Assembly: GCA_035578155.1 (NCBI GenBank)
Contig: JAPWDM010000005.1
Coordinates: forward strand, 33,876,108-33,940,107
Origin: Brachynemurus nebulosus
Taxonomy: Eukaryota; Arthropoda; Insecta; Neuroptera; Myrmeleontidae
DNA: 64,000 nucleotides
Direction of reading: 5' to 3'
The notes under the pieces are model-generated. The model saw only the letters and a program-made list of their open reading frames with translations, ran no database searches and had not been told where the DNA came from. Every line of letters begins with the position of its first letter. Positions within the stretch are counted from its first letter, which is position 1. Below are positions 47,050 to 59,959 of this stretch, one piece after another. The position numbers and the translations under genes are program-made.

Positions 47050-48003
47050 GGGTGAATGCGGGAGAGATGCCGCACATTTTGAAAACACTTGATAATTCTT
47101 AAAGTAAGCATTTAATTGATTTGAAATTTGGTACACAATAAATCTAAACATTGTTCTTTACAATTATTTATAAATAATTGTAAATTTTGAGTCATAAAGG
47201 ATTCATAATTAACATTTTTGTAGAGCCTGCAAAGCGGCGTCTCTCCCACACCTATGGGAGAGATGCCGCATCAAAGAAGGTGAGACGCGGCATAGTTCAT
47301 ATTAAAAATTTTGCATTTTACACACATCTCCATACATGATGCATGCCATATGTAACCATTTTTGGCACTTAATGCATCTTAACCAGTCAAATTTTTATTT
47401 GTTTCTGAGTACCTTTCAAAACATTCAATACACAGGCAGTCATCATTATTTTCGTTATCTTCACTAATATGAGGGCTCTTCCTGATCCATTAATGGATCT
47501 TTTATACTTACGTAGCATAATTTACAGTCCAAAAAAAAAAATTGCATAATTAAGGTATATAGGTCTATGTTTTTAACATGTAATATGATGCGGCATCTAT
47601 ACCAACTTTAAATGCGGCGTCTCTCCTTTTTGTTGGGATAGATGCCGCATGTTGCTATAGCAAGCATAGTGCGGAATTTCAACATAAAATTTTATACAGT
47701 ACTTTTAAAATATACCTAAATTAATAACAAAACTCATTTTCATTAAAACAATGAAGTATACATTCTTAAATTCTAATGAATTAAATGGCTGATAAAATAT
47801 TATGTTAAAAAACGTACTTTTCAATAATAAAAAGTTGGATAATTACTAAACTGATGGACTAATCATAAATTTTACCATATACAGCTTAAATAAGTAACTT
47901 ATTTTAAACATATAATCCATCAATAGCGCTATCTGTCAATCAACCGACGAACTATGGCTACTGCGGCATCACTCCCGACGCGGCATCTCTCCCGTACTTA
48001 CCC
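47050..48003 (-). mobile_element. pogo-like non-autonomous element B
   Basis: GGGTGAATGCGGGAGAGATG (47050) and its inverse ending 48003 are flanked by TA. The word GAGAGATGCCGC occurs at the left terminus (47063), in clusters at 47233-47295 and 47587-47652, and twice at the right end (47963-47995). A minus-strand relic of the pogo C-terminal zinc finger at 47310-47470 gives the orientation. The two-word end lies on its 5' side. Confidence 0.8.
47310..47470 (-). pseudogene. pogo-like transposase C-terminal zinc finger, frameshifted relic
   Basis: Reading the minus strand gives acidic codons, then CIECFERYSE in one frame, and after a one-base shift LRCIKCQKWLHMAC. Cysteine pairs followed by a K-W-x-H-x-x-C box are the C-terminal zinc finger found in insect pogo-type transposases. 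The intermediate frame holds a stop. Only this tail survives. The same domain remains in element D. Confidence 0.65.
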
Positions 48004-48005
48004 TA

Positions 48006-48971
48006 TATAATATTTCTGAATACAAACTTTAAAGGCTTAAACTATTGATTAACAGATAATAAATACTTTGAATTTTAATTGGACGATAAAATAAACAATT
48101 CAATTTATTCAAAATTTTGAAAAACACAAAAATCTATTATAAAAAGAAACCTTGCCCCAATATTTTTGCACAATATATCAACAAAATAATAAACAATTAA
48201 TTATTTATAAAAAAATGATTTTTCAAATTAATTAATAAATTTATAAAAATATTTTTTTACAATACTTAAATTAATTATACGTAAAAAAAAAAAAAACAAC
48301 TCCAAATGGAGCCTCCAACTGCGTTACATAGAGAGTTATATTTTTTTGTGGGTTAACGTACCATGGATTTTGTAGTGAAATAGGCAAAATAATGGTGGAA
48401 CTGATGAATTTCTTTGGTTTGTTAAATTTATTGTTTTTAATAGGATGCGACGAAATTATTGATTGAAAATTTATGACCGTGATTAATCCATTTTGTAAAT
48501 TAATTTGTTCATAACCTCCTGGTGCTTGTATACTTTTTGGGTACGCATATAATAATATGTTTTGTTTCAATTACGTCACCAATATCTGTTTTTATACTTT
48601 TATTCATGCTATATTTATTCACCGAATTCCGAAAGTTCCATTGCAATGTTAATTGTTAACTTTATGAGGAATATTGAAAAGTTTGTGTCTTATACTGGCG
48701 TTGATGTCTCTACTGAAAAACTTCGTATATAATAAATGAAACCCCTGATTTTTTTGATACTGCTGACGGGCATATATATGGAGAGGGAGCTAAATACTTC
48801 AGGATGTGATTATACTCAGTGACGTATTTATTGGGGGGGGGGGGGGTATAAGGGGGTAGCTCAGCCTGTCAAATCCTAGGGACTGGCAAACATTTCCAAA
48901 TGAAATTTTATTATTTTGATAACAAAAATGAAAAGTTTACACCCGTAAATTATTCTAATTGAAATAGTCAG
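48006..48971. other. intergenic DNA with a G14 run and a solitary hAT-like end
   Basis: CAGTGACGTATTTATT at 48817 runs into an unbroken run of 14 G (about 48833-48846). It looks like one end of an hAT element, but no partner with a matching 8-bp duplication was found. The 99-codon minus frame at 48271-48570 is not recognisable. Confidence 0.5.
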
Positions 48972-51190
48972 CAGAGTTGTGCCTGTAATTTACTTCGGGT
49001 AAATTACGAAGTTTTTTACATGTAAATTGGAATTTAGACATGTTTTGATAAAAAAAACTGTAGGGGAGACAGGGGCTAGTATTAACGGGGGTAAGTATTA
49101 ACAGGCCATTTTCCGCCAAACTACGGACGAAAAAATTAAGTACGTCCGGTTGCTGTCATCAGTAGATGATCACGGACACGTTGTGACCAATCAGTCTGCG
49201 GCCGGTTGCCGCAAAACAAAGTTGTGAGTAAGGCGTAGATTTTATTAGGTAAAAGAACATTTTTAAGTCAACGGTTTTTTGATTTGAAGCATGATTGTAT
49301 ACCTAAAAGAGACTAAATTTATTTCAAACGGTAGCATATCCCATCTGGTATTGTATTTTGTTTAAATTTTACCAATTTGTAAAAGATTTACCTTCGGGGC
49401 AAGTATTAACAAAATGCATGGGGTAAGTATTAACATGTTAACATTTACCTCGTTTAAATTTTATACAACAAAGACTATGTTTTTAACTTCCCTATAAGGA
49501 GGTTATTGTGTTCATCCCGATTTCAAAATCCAAATATCGTCATTTTCATGCTTCGAGGTTACCAAAATTCTTTTCGTGACATTGCCAAATATGTTTGCAT
49601 GTATGTGTGTGTACATATGTGTGTTAAATTTAAATGGTTTTAATTTTTATATCTTTTCTGCAGTGAAGCAGAGGAAGAGTTTTGCTTAATCTGAGTTATC
49701 ATATATTTCCAGAATTATAATAATGTTAAATAAGACGAAGACTAATTTTTTAATAAGTAAATATTTTTTAATATAGAAGATATTAAACGGTTGTGGTTGT
49801 CTATCGAAGACTGAAAATTTACCAATTTTTGTTTCGTTATCAAGGTCAAAGTGACGTAATTTGCTACTTAATAAGGACTGAATAACTATTGCCTCAGAAA
49901 AAAATTAAAATAATGATTAACTTTAACTAATTAAGTAAAGATAAATCTAAAATAAGAATTTTCTATGTCAAATTAATTCCTTTCTAATAATAAACACGTT
50001 AAATATGATACTTTGTTTTATTTCCTATAAGTACATATCTACAAAATATCATAATCATATTAAAACTCTAATGTTAATACTTACCCTAACGTTGTTAAAA
50101 CTTGCCCCAAAAGTGGGGTAAGTATTAACAAACACATTTTTTAAGAAAATGGGTTTTTCCATAGAAAGTACAAGGGATATGTCAGTTTTTTTATCAAAAA
50201 TTATAGACAGATAGTTGATGCTTCATAACATTTAAAAAAAAAATCGCTAACTAGTTTCATTTCCGTTTAATATGTAAAAAAGTAAAATCTGTTAGTACAT
50301 GCCCCTGTCTCCCCTAAAAAATGTAAAAGATGTAAAAAGCTAAATTTTTTAAATTTAATAGATGTATGCGTTACTGATGGTATTCCATATTTGCTATTGA
50401 AGTATTTGCTATGTTTGCAAAGTAAAACTTAATAATTAAGTAAATTGAAAATTAAAATTAAATGGGCACAAACAGTAAAAAGAAAGGATAGTTTTGATAG
50501 AATAGTTTATTTAACGAATTCAATATTAAAAAGATTTTTATTTATTCAGTTAAATTTTATTAAAGAGATCAATCATCTTCATTCATCATCACTATCATCA
50601 GTGATTTTATTGTTATTATAATTTAAAGAGAGATAGGTACCTAAATATGTACATAGGAAACTCCTATTACGCAATCCACTGGGACCAAATTGCTAAATGG
50701 GAAAGTCAAAGATTACGGGCGTCACTGTTTCTGAATTATATATTTGTATGGTTTACTGTTACAAACTAACTATTACTTAGACACTAACACATTCAAAGAT
50801 ATTTGCTTTAAACCACGGAGGGGTGCCATTATACACATCTTGTGTGCGACGAAATTGTTAAATGGGAGCGTGCTATGTAGTAATTTTTTTGATCTGTCAA
50901 AGCTCAAATTGTTAATTTGGAAATTTAAAGCATTGTAGTCAGTTGTATGTAGATGCCCTTCCACCAGCAGAAAATTATTTTTGTATGGACATTTCATTTG
51001 TACGTTTTTTCATGTGAACTTATTTAAGTCATAACGGTCAAAATAAGTTGTTTGCCAGTGAAATGACAAATAATTTATTTTACACTTTTTACAATTTTCT
51101 ACAATTTTTTACGGTTTTTTACAGTTTTTACATATTTTACAATTTTTTACATAAAAATGTAAAAAACTGGTTTTTTACATCACAATTCTG
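48972..51190. mobile_element. non-autonomous hAT element H, carrying nested element C
   Basis: The ends are CAGAGTTGTGCCTGTAATTT and (inverted) CAGAATTGTGATGTAAAAAA. The flanks ATAGTCAG (48964-48971) and ATTAGTCAG (51191-51199) agree except for one base. The word TTTTTTACAT/ATGTAAA is iterated beside both ends (48990-49030, 50318-50345 and densely at 51065-51178). Without the nested pogo-like element the hAT unit is about 965 bp. It parallels hAT element F in its design. Confidence 0.65.
49063..50314 (+). mobile_element. pogo-like non-autonomous element C, nested in hAT element H
   Basis: GGGGAGACAGGGGCTAGTAT (49063) and its inverse ending 50314 have TA outside each end. The word GGGGTAAGTATTAAC occurs twice at the left (49072, 49088), twice at 49396-49434, three times in a cluster at 50073-50129 (two inverted, one direct) and once inverted at the right terminus. 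Near 49664 the codons AEEEFCLI resemble the acid-plus-cysteine start of the pogo C-terminal zinc finger, giving a plus orientation, but the match is short. Confidence 0.75.
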
Positions 51191-51199
51191 ATTAGTCAG

Positions 51200-52625
51200 T
51201 CTAATTTAAATTTTAAAAGAAAAATTTAATTTTGATGACGTTATTAAATTTATTTATATTTTTCAGTGCCTTAAAAATCGTAAATAAAGTGATAAGAATG
51301 ATGAAACGGGAAAGGAATTCTTCGTTTCCGAAATCGTTCTTATCATTTTTACGAAAATTAGGTATTAAGTATAGATCCATTAGAAAAAAGCTTCGGTTGA
51401 ATCAGTTATTTCTAAAAAGAATTTCGTCACGGAAATAGTTGTATGTTTGAAAATGTTTACGAACATTTGAAAACATTTTAGTTACTTGGTGGATACGCCC
51501 TTTAAAAATTTCGAAGGTAGACAGTACTGGTCAGAATGTTGGAGCCAGTAAGTTTCTAACTTTTCTCCTCTGATTATATTTACTCAAAAATAAAATCTAC
51601 AATAACCGACAGATTCTTCTTGACTAAAGATCTGTTTAATGTTGAATGGGTCAAGGCACAACCGAATATTCAATTCCGATTGATTGAAAGAAATCAATTA
51701 ATTTGATTGGTTGCAATGGTAAAATCCTACGCACAGTAGTTTGATGATGATATCCACTTTGTAAGTATTTCATTTGTTAAAAAGGAAAAAAGAACTCTTT
51801 TCAAAATTATTACTTATTATTTTCATTTGAATACTCATTTAATTGACGGTTATATAACAATTCATTATACGGTAACATAAATTTAGCTTATAATTATGAA
51901 ATATTAGTTTATATAATATTTAATTTTTATTTTTTTAAATGTTATTTATCGTTGTGCTTTTATAAGTTGTAGTATGTAGTAGTCATGTAACGCCCTCTTG
52001 ACTAGACTGGATGTAAGCAGTCAAATATATCTTCACGCAGTATCGTGGAATGGATATTGTTGTCTATCTACATAAATGGAAATGGACTGCTTGCTTATCT
52101 TAATAGTTTTAAAATCTTTTTTTTTTTTTTATTGTCTACTTAATAAAACCACGCGACTTCAAACAATTTTTGATGTACCAAATAATAACAATTTTTTTTT
52201 TTTTGGGAGAAATCTCGATATAAAATATCAAAATTGCCGTTACGGCAAATAAATCTGTCGTAGTTAAGGACCACCAATGGATTTTAATAGCTACTGATTA
52301 TATAAAGTTATAATTTATAAATACATATTTTATAATTTATAAATAGTATACCTACGGCATTTAAAAGAAAATGATAATGCAGGTAAATAATAAAAAATTT
52401 TGGAATTTAAAGAAATTATTGACTGTCTGAAATTTATTGCCTAGGTGGTAAAAATTCCAAAGAATTAATACAGTATTGTAAAGTAGTATCTAACTGAGAA
52501 AGGGTCTAATTTAAAAAATGGAAAACTTATCGACTTCGGATATTCTGGCACTGATGCGTTTTTTCTTAGAATACATTATAACGGCCAAGTGACTTTAATA
52601 GCTCCGATAGCAAATATCTATAGGT
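51200..52625. other. AT-rich intergenic DNA
   Basis: No gene is seen. The basic 68-codon frame at 51232-51438 looks like chance. Confidence 0.5.
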
Positions 52626-52700
52626 CAGACATGGCAAACATACGGCTCGCGGGCCACATCCGGCCCAACTAATGAATTTATGTGGCCCGCAAACAATTTT
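52626..52700. mobile_element. hAT-like terminal fragment with hairpin
   Basis: CAGACATGGCAAACATACGG followed by CTCGCGGGCCACATCCGGCC resembles the ends of MER5/Charlie-type hAT elements. The segment folds on GCGGGCCACAT (52648) and ATGTGGCCCGC (52680), an 11-bp stem. No second end was found; the TTAA foldback starts about 40 bp further on and may have cut the element. Confidence 0.45.
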
Positions 52701-52741
52701 TCAATATTATAGTTATAATTTTTAGTAGTATTTTTACTTAA

Positions 52742-53438
52742 GGTGCCATCACAGTCTGATCGGCCAAAAAGTAGTCAATTTTTACAATTTTTGTTCGAAT
52801 GGATAGGATGGGGGAATGGGGTTGAATTTCTTTTACCATTAATACCATTATTTAACAATATAAAAATTTCTTTTTATTCATTTTTATTTATTTTTTATAA
52901 TTATTATAATTTTTTGAAAAAAGTGTCTTTAAAAAAGGACGAAATTTGGTGCCCACGATTGCGGCCGCAGTTTTTACCTGAAAAAAAATCAAATAGATTA
53001 TCAATCTGTAGATAAGCAGCTATGTACCTATGGGAGGTTTTTTTTTCTTGAAATCTTCCAATTTTTTTTCAGTCGGAAAACTGTAAAAAATTTTGTACCA
53101 ACTTTTTATTCAAACTGCCGCCATTTTTTCAAATTTAAGAAAAAAGCTCCCATAGAACATAGCGCCTTACTTACAGATTGATAATCTATTTGATTTTTTT
53201 TTAAATAAAACTGCGGCCGCAATCGTGGGCACCAAATTTCGCCCTTTTCTAAAGACCCTTTTTTCAAAAAATTAATAATTATAGAAAGTAAATAAAAAAA
53301 AATAAAAAAATGTTTTAATATTGTTAAATAGTGGTATTAATCGTAAAGAAAAAATTCATCCCCATTCCCCCATCCTATCCATGCGAAAAAAATTGTGAAT
53401 ATTGACTATTTTTCGGCTGATCACACTGTGATGGTACC
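52742..53438. mobile_element. TTAA-flanked foldback element with arms of about 310 bp
   Basis: GGTGCCATCACAGTCTGATC at the left and GATCACACTGTGATGGTACC at the right are inverted, and the match continues for about 310 bp per arm (GGATAGGATGGGGGAATGGG, GTGCCCACGATTGCGGCCGC, AATAGATTATCAATCTGTA). TTAA stands on each side (52738-52741, 53439-53442). The whole unit is one imperfect hairpin with a short loop. TTAA targets suggest a piggyBac- or Kolobok-type mover. A second GGTACCTTAA follows at 53449. The 90-codon frame in the left arm has no meaning as protein. Confidence 0.85.
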
Positions 53439-53458
53439 TTAAAGAAATGGTACCTTAA

Positions 53459-55705
53459 ATAAATAAGTGTTTTGCTCAACATTTATTAATTTTAATACTT
53501 TGTCCGACCGAGACACATAAAAGGAATGATTCATTGAAAAAATTGGATATATACAAATCTTAATTGTTAATAAGTTTTAGTTGACTAGATAGGTGCTCTA
53601 AGAACTATTTACAGATCATGGTACTATGTATGAAGTTACCCGAACAAAAAAAAATTACTGCTTCTTCTTCCCGTAACGCAAAAATTTTTGGCGCCTTTTC
53701 TATTTATGTTGGTGAAAATTTGATATATTGGTCATTAAATCACTCAGGCTATACAAGAAAATTTATCCCTCCATTTTTACACCTACAACCACTCTTGTGA
53801 ACATAATTCTAGTTTAACCTATGCGAGTGGATAGGTCTTCTAAAGGGTAGTATTTTGTCAATTTAAAGTTTTCCTGTATTTCTTATCGTTTTCGAAATAT
53901 TTTAATAACAACGATTTGAATCGCAACTTTAAGGACTGGTTTCACTTCGTAAAAGTGGAAGATGGCCGATAAAAAAAATACGGTTCCCTTATTTTTGCTT
54001 TTTTTAAGCACCAGCGAAGTTTCATCAAAATTTCTAATTTCATTCTGGGTGCATCTCGTTGTAAAAATAAATGAAAATACGATGCTAGACGTCCGACAAC
54101 TTTGTCCCCTGCCGATAAGGTAATTCGACAAAACTTACAAACCATCGATGGATATTTAGAGACACACCAAATGCTGATGTATCTAATTTATAAACAATAT
54201 TTCAATGTCAAATTGTATACAATAACAAAAAAGCCCAATTGCATTATTTTATAAAATTGCGACTATTAAAAAAAAAACAAAAAAAACGAAGACATGAAAG
54301 AATCGTTGTTATTATTTTGATGTCCTTGCCCTAAATTTTGATCCAAGTTCTTCGTACGTATCAAAAAAAACGTGTACACAAAAGAATGTAGCTATTGACG
54401 TAAAAGAAAAAAAAACCACAGCATGGTTTGTTAATTCCATCAATATATAAATAAAACAATACATAAAACATTAACCGTAATAGCCATGGTTTTCAATGGA
54501 TGTTTAGGGTCAATACTTTATTAGAGATGAAAGAAAATCTTCTTATACTAACTATCTTTATTATAATTTCTTACAATTAATACAAAAACAAATGCCAACC
54601 AAGGTCAACTGAAGAAATAATTTAGTGTTTCATTTTTTTTCTTTTTATCGTCTATTGTTCTGGCTCATCAATTGTTTTAATATCATGATACATGTCATTA
54701 AAAATTATGGATTTTTTTTGTTTGATATTAGACATGATTTTTCGTTAAATTCAAATGGTGTAGTCCGCAGAAAAATTGAAATGTTGACAGAGAGTTAATT
54801 TTCCCTCGAAGACTGTTCAATATATTCAACCAATTTGTTGTAAACATAATCGCCAAAAAACAAAAACACAACGCCTACTAGCTTGACAAAATTCAGTTTT
54901 AAAATAAAATCATAATTCAGTATTATAGAATAATCATAGACTTATTAATAATTCCACTACTTAATAGACTATTATCAAAAATATAAAATTATAAAACTGA
55001 TAAGATCTTAATTTGGTATTTTTATTTTTTATGATTATACTCGGATTAGACAAAAACACTAAAATTGTTAATTAAATAAAAAAAGTCATAATTAGTAAAA
55101 CACATAACTACTTTTTATAATTTATGTTTTTTTTTTATTTCCAAAAAACCAATCAGCCTTTAAATAGATCAATAGATAGTTTTGTAAGTGCTTCATTTTT
55201 TGATGGTTTTGTAGATAAAGTACATGACAAAGTTGATAAAAAATAATGTCAATGGTTGGTGACGGATTTTAAAGAACAGTTTATGCGGTTACAGAATAAA
55301 ATTTTTAAGTTTCAACAGTGACCTCACCGTTAAAAACCAATAAATTCTTTTTTGGACCATTTTAAGAGGAACCTGCGATTTATGGCTTAGGCCTTAGACT
55401 AAGAATTGAAGTTTCGTAAACATAATTCTCATAGGAATGAAAAGAAAGTTACTAGGAGGGAGTATCCTGTACCATACAGTATTATTAAATAACATTTAGT
55501 GAGAATTTCGTCAGAAGATTTAAAAATTATTGTTAATTTCTTTGTATATCTTGAATCTATTATTTCTATGGATTCGCTAACAAAATTTTACAAAATATAT
55601 TAACACTATAAAGCCCGAGCATTTTCACAATGCTTCCCAGCCTTTTCACAGTAAAATATTTTTCGCGTATCAAATGTATATATCAATTATTATATATAAA
55701 TGTAT

Positions 55706-55708
<3 letters not shown>
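53459..55708. other. AT-rich intergenic DNA
   Basis: No gene is seen. Minus-strand frames at 53883-54145 overlap each other and are not recognisable. Confidence 0.5.

Positions 55709-55779
<71 letters not shown>
55709..55779. repeat. (AT)n microsatellite
   Basis: About 35 pure AT units. Open frames reading Tyr-Ile repeats on either strand here are artefacts of the repeat. Confidence 0.95.
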
Positions 55780-55782
<3 letters not shown>

Positions 55783-56875
55783 TATTCTTTCCTTTTTCTT
55801 TAATTTCTAGAACACATTTTTTTAAAACTTTACCAAAATACCGTTTTGATATAACATTATATTGACTAACAACATCTTGATCAAAGCAAAATTGGTCACC
55901 AAGACTCCTTTTCAGATGTTTCAAGGAAATTATGTGAGAAAATTCAGTCCAAATATTAATTTTCGTTCAATATACACCTCATTCTTAATGTTCATGACAT
56001 GTTCAAATTTGTCTGACACGGTAATCACGGTCGAGGCAACAATTTTTAGTTTTTTCAAAAAAGAAAAATAGAATAAAATATGAACTAGGAAATATGTATT
56101 TTAATGAGTTTCCCTTTGATACCATACTAGTGGGTAAAAACTTTTTCCCACTTTTAAAGTTATTTCTCGAAATTAACCCACAGAAAAGAAGTTCAGTTTC
56201 ACACCTATAATTGGGTCACCATACCCTATCTCTGCTAAATTTCAAATTTTCACGCCGAGTAATTTTATAGGAAATCTCCTGTGATTAGAACTAACGCAGA
56301 CGTACAAATATCGAAGTGAGTGCATAAGTATTCTCTTTCGTCAATTTTGGACACCAAAAATTATTTTCAATTTTCGACAAATATCGAAAAATGAATTTTT
56401 AATCAATCAATGAATCAATGAAAATCAATGAACACATACTGACACTCCTTCAGATACTTTACCTGCAAAACTATCCAAAATTCTCGGCATGGTAGTCGAT
56501 ACGGACTGCGCTCGAGATCATTAGTTGCAGATAGATATATATTTCCAATAAAATATACATTTAGCCTTGATTAAATTAATATAGATTTTTATCTAATAAT
56601 TAATTTTTGAATTGTTATATTATTAACAGTTAAGTAAATTGGACAATAAATTAATTTGGCAATTTTTGTTCTGTGATTTCTTTTTTTTTGCTATGATTTC
56701 GTGCAATGATTAATGATCAATATTACATTTTAACTGATAATCTGATAGATAAGATATTTATTTGTAAATTGCAAGATCGTTCATTCTGTGTTGGAATTTT
56801 AAAAGCTCTGTAAAAATTGGCTAATAATTTCTTTCAGAACGTTAAAGCGGGGCAAATTGCAGCGGGACAAAAACG
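55780..56875. repeat. AT-rich DNA including one copy of a dispersed 120-bp repeat
   Basis: The segment 56240-56370 (CAAATTTTCACGCCGAGTAA, then ATATCGAAGTGAGTG and CAATTTTGGACAC) resembles 59655-59770 (CAAATTTTACGCCGAATAGT, ATATCGAAGTGATTCTG, CAGTTTTGAGACG) in the same direction, so it is an interspersed repeat. An AATCAATGA run lies at 56400-56430. Confidence 0.45.
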
Positions 56876-56883
56876 GGATATAA

Positions 56884-58197
56884 CAGTGGCGTAGCGAGGG
56901 GGGTGCAAGGAGTACTATCATGACCCGGGCGACACTTTGATAGGGGCGCCAAAAGCTAATAGGGGGGACGCTATTACTTTAAAATTTTTTTGTGTGTTTT
57001 TCATTAAAATTTTGCTACGTGAAAGTGTAGAAAAATTACGAAATTATTCCAGGTTATGACTTCAAATATATAGACACACAAACTAATCACTGACAAAAAA
57101 AAGGTCGTTAAGGCAACTTTTAAGAAAAAATTTAGGTATTATACTACGGAAAAAATTTTTTTCCGAAATTTTAAATACACCCTTCCATTACCTAAAATAT
57201 TTAAAATTTTAGTATAGATTCCTCAAAAATAGGAATTAAACTAGGTCAACCTCTTTCTGAAAAAAAATCACGTGAACAACCCCTTAAAATAAAATATAAT
57301 AAAAAAAGAAAGCACGTTTTTTGGAAACAGTACCTGAACTAATAGTGCATACTCAATCTCCTTTTTTAAGTTATTAATGTATATTTCTTATGAAAACGTG
57401 TGCCAATAAATTTTATGACCTAGTCCACTGGGGTGCGATATTAGGTACAAAATATTCAATAATATTTAAATTTTAGTTTATTTTCTGACGTGTAAGTTTT
57501 GCTATCAAATTCTGATATATTTTTTCTGTGTAATTTTTAATAATTTTCGGTTTTAAATTTTTAAATTTTATATTTTTTATTAATCATTATTAATTTTTAA
57601 TATTAGTATTATTTTTTATCTTTTGTATATAATAATTTTTAATTTCTTGTACATATTTTAATATTTATAATTATAATTGTCTTAGATTTTAAATTTTTAA
57701 ATTATTTTTTATTAATCAGTTTTAAATTTTAGTATTCTTATCTTTTGTATATTATTCTTATCTATTGTATATAATTTTTAATTTCGGTACATATTTTAAT
57801 ATAGTATTATTAGTATTTTATAATTTTACTGTTTATATATCAATATTTATAATATATAATTTCACCACTTTTGTATATTTTTGTAACTTTTATAAATTAT
57901 ATAATTCCACCACTGTTGTATATTTTTGTAAATTTTATAAATTATAAAATAAATAAATTCTAAACTATATAAACGTTCACTAATAAAATCAAAAATATAT
58001 AAATGAAAATTAATTGCATTTAATAGTATTCATATAATTACACAGTAGCATACATAATGTAATTCAAAAATAAATATGATGTACGAAACGAGTGATTCGT
58101 TCACCTAGTTTAATTCCTATTTTTGAGGACACTATAGTTAAGGGGGCGCAAATAAAGTGTCACGCACTGGGCGCTAGTTATGTTCACTACGCCTCTG
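56884..58197. mobile_element. non-autonomous hAT element I
   Basis: CAGTGGCGTAGCGAGGGGGG at the left and the inverse of CAGAGGCGTAGTGAACATAA at the right are flanked by a perfect 8-bp duplication, GGATATAA (56876-56883, 58198-58205). The core is extremely AT-rich and includes a 47-bp tandem pair at 57858-57950 (TTCACCAC..TTGTATATTTTTGTAA). There is no transposase. Confidence 0.9.
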
Positions 58198-58205
58198 GGA
58201 TATAA

Positions 58206-59959
58206 TATCCACTAAATGTAAATCTGACGGCGTGACAGCGGCTTATATCGATATTTAAAAGTCTCACGGACTCTAGAGTAAAATACTTTATGTACTTGTC
58301 AGATAGAATTTTTTTAATTTTGGAATATTTCCGTTTTGTAATTAAAAAACTAAAAGTATGATTAAAAGTATGATTTGCACTAAAAAAGAACTTTACGGTA
58401 TATTAAAATTGATTTTACAAAAAGATTTCTTAACGAACGCAGATGCCAACAAACTATTGTCAGATTTGTCGATTCAAATAATTATTGACAAAAATTCGAC
58501 GGGTCAATAGGTCAACTCACACAGAACAAGTATACTTATTGATACGTTTTGTTAATGATGAGTACCAAATAGATAGTCTGATTCCGATCAACGATCAAAT
58601 AAATCGTGTAAGGCGTGTTTTAATTTTTTTTTTTTTTTTTTGGATGAGGCCCACCGCCGAACGGACTGAGATTATTATCGATAAACAGAATAAAAAAGAT
58701 ATCAAGATATATATTTATTTGTAAATGTCTTCAGCAAAGCAATCATCAACATAACCTCAAATGAAATTGCAAACGACTTGTTTTGCGGGTCGATTTTGAC
58801 TTGAACACACTAAGTATTTGTTTGTTCATTATTTTGTTATTAATTGTAATGACTTGTCAAAAGAAAAAAAAACGAAAGAAATTGAAGATCCACAAGAGTC
58901 TCAGCTATCATCATCTTCATCTTCATTAAATGTTTCGCTTACGAAAGTTTGCACAGATAGACATCTAGTGCGTGCGTATATGGCTTTATACAGGATGATT
59001 AGTATTGTATGAAGCTTGTAATATTAATTCTTGATCGTATTTCAATTGAAACACTCGATATCTTGCTTAAAATATGCGAGATATATTGATCTGATATATC
59101 GAAGATTTATATCTTTCAAAATTAGTGATGACATATTAATTCAAAATCAGGTACGTATGTTACTCGTATAACGAAAATAATAAATGAATTTAATTATTAG
59201 AAAAGTCGGAAATGTGTTTACATGCAAAAAGTTTGATCAGCTGCTAGTAGTATCCGTGCAAATAGTGTTCGTACAACGGACTGTTTTTTAAACACTTCAA
59301 AAAGCATTTGAAATTTTGAAAAAAAAACATGTTCTCCGGTCTCTTAATTTACCTAAATATTTATTCCACGTGGATTTGATTTACGCGAATATAAAAATGT
59401 TTTCTTTCCTTTTCCTGACTGTTCGGACAGTGGATTCATTTATTCCATAATAGCTGAATAATCCTTGTAGGTTTTTCTTCTTCTGCAAATCAGTTCAAAA
59501 TTTTTATTTTCATGTCCAAAGACATCGACTTTTTCTTCTTTCGTCTGATTGAAAGTTTGTTAGACATGTTTGGGTTAAAAATAAGAAATATTAGTTATAT
59601 ATTCAAACAGTGTAGTAACAACGTCTTCCTCTCTACGTCCAAGATGGATCTTTATCCCTGTTCAAATTTTACGCCGAATAGTTTCAGAAAACATTGTACT
59701 TATATGATAGACGAACGGAACGATATCGAAGTGATTCTGCCAGTTTTGAGACGGAACACTAAAAATTGACCTAACATATTTTTTGATTGTGTAACACAAC
59801 AGAGCTCTGACTTTTCAAATTTATTATAGAGAATTTCTTCTTTTCTTATTTATTAAGTTTACATGCCGAGTAATTTTAGTAAGTATATTGTATTCTGTTG
59901 ATGAAACCTATTTGAGTAAAATATATGTATAAAATTCCGAAGATTACTAATGTTTTATA
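58206..59959. other. AT-rich intergenic DNA
   Basis: It includes the second copy of the ATCGAAGTGA repeat (59655-59770). The small frames at 58485-58724, 58818-59012 and 59512-59769 lie in poly-T or repeat sequence and are not genes. Confidence 0.45.

Noticed and set aside
48817..50731. Pair of CAGTGACG-type ends as one hAT element
   Set aside because: The flanking octamers do not match, and the right end lies inside element H, whose own ends and duplication fit better.
55670..55924. Open frames reading Tyr-Ile repeats
   Set aside because: They are translations of the (AT)n microsatellite.
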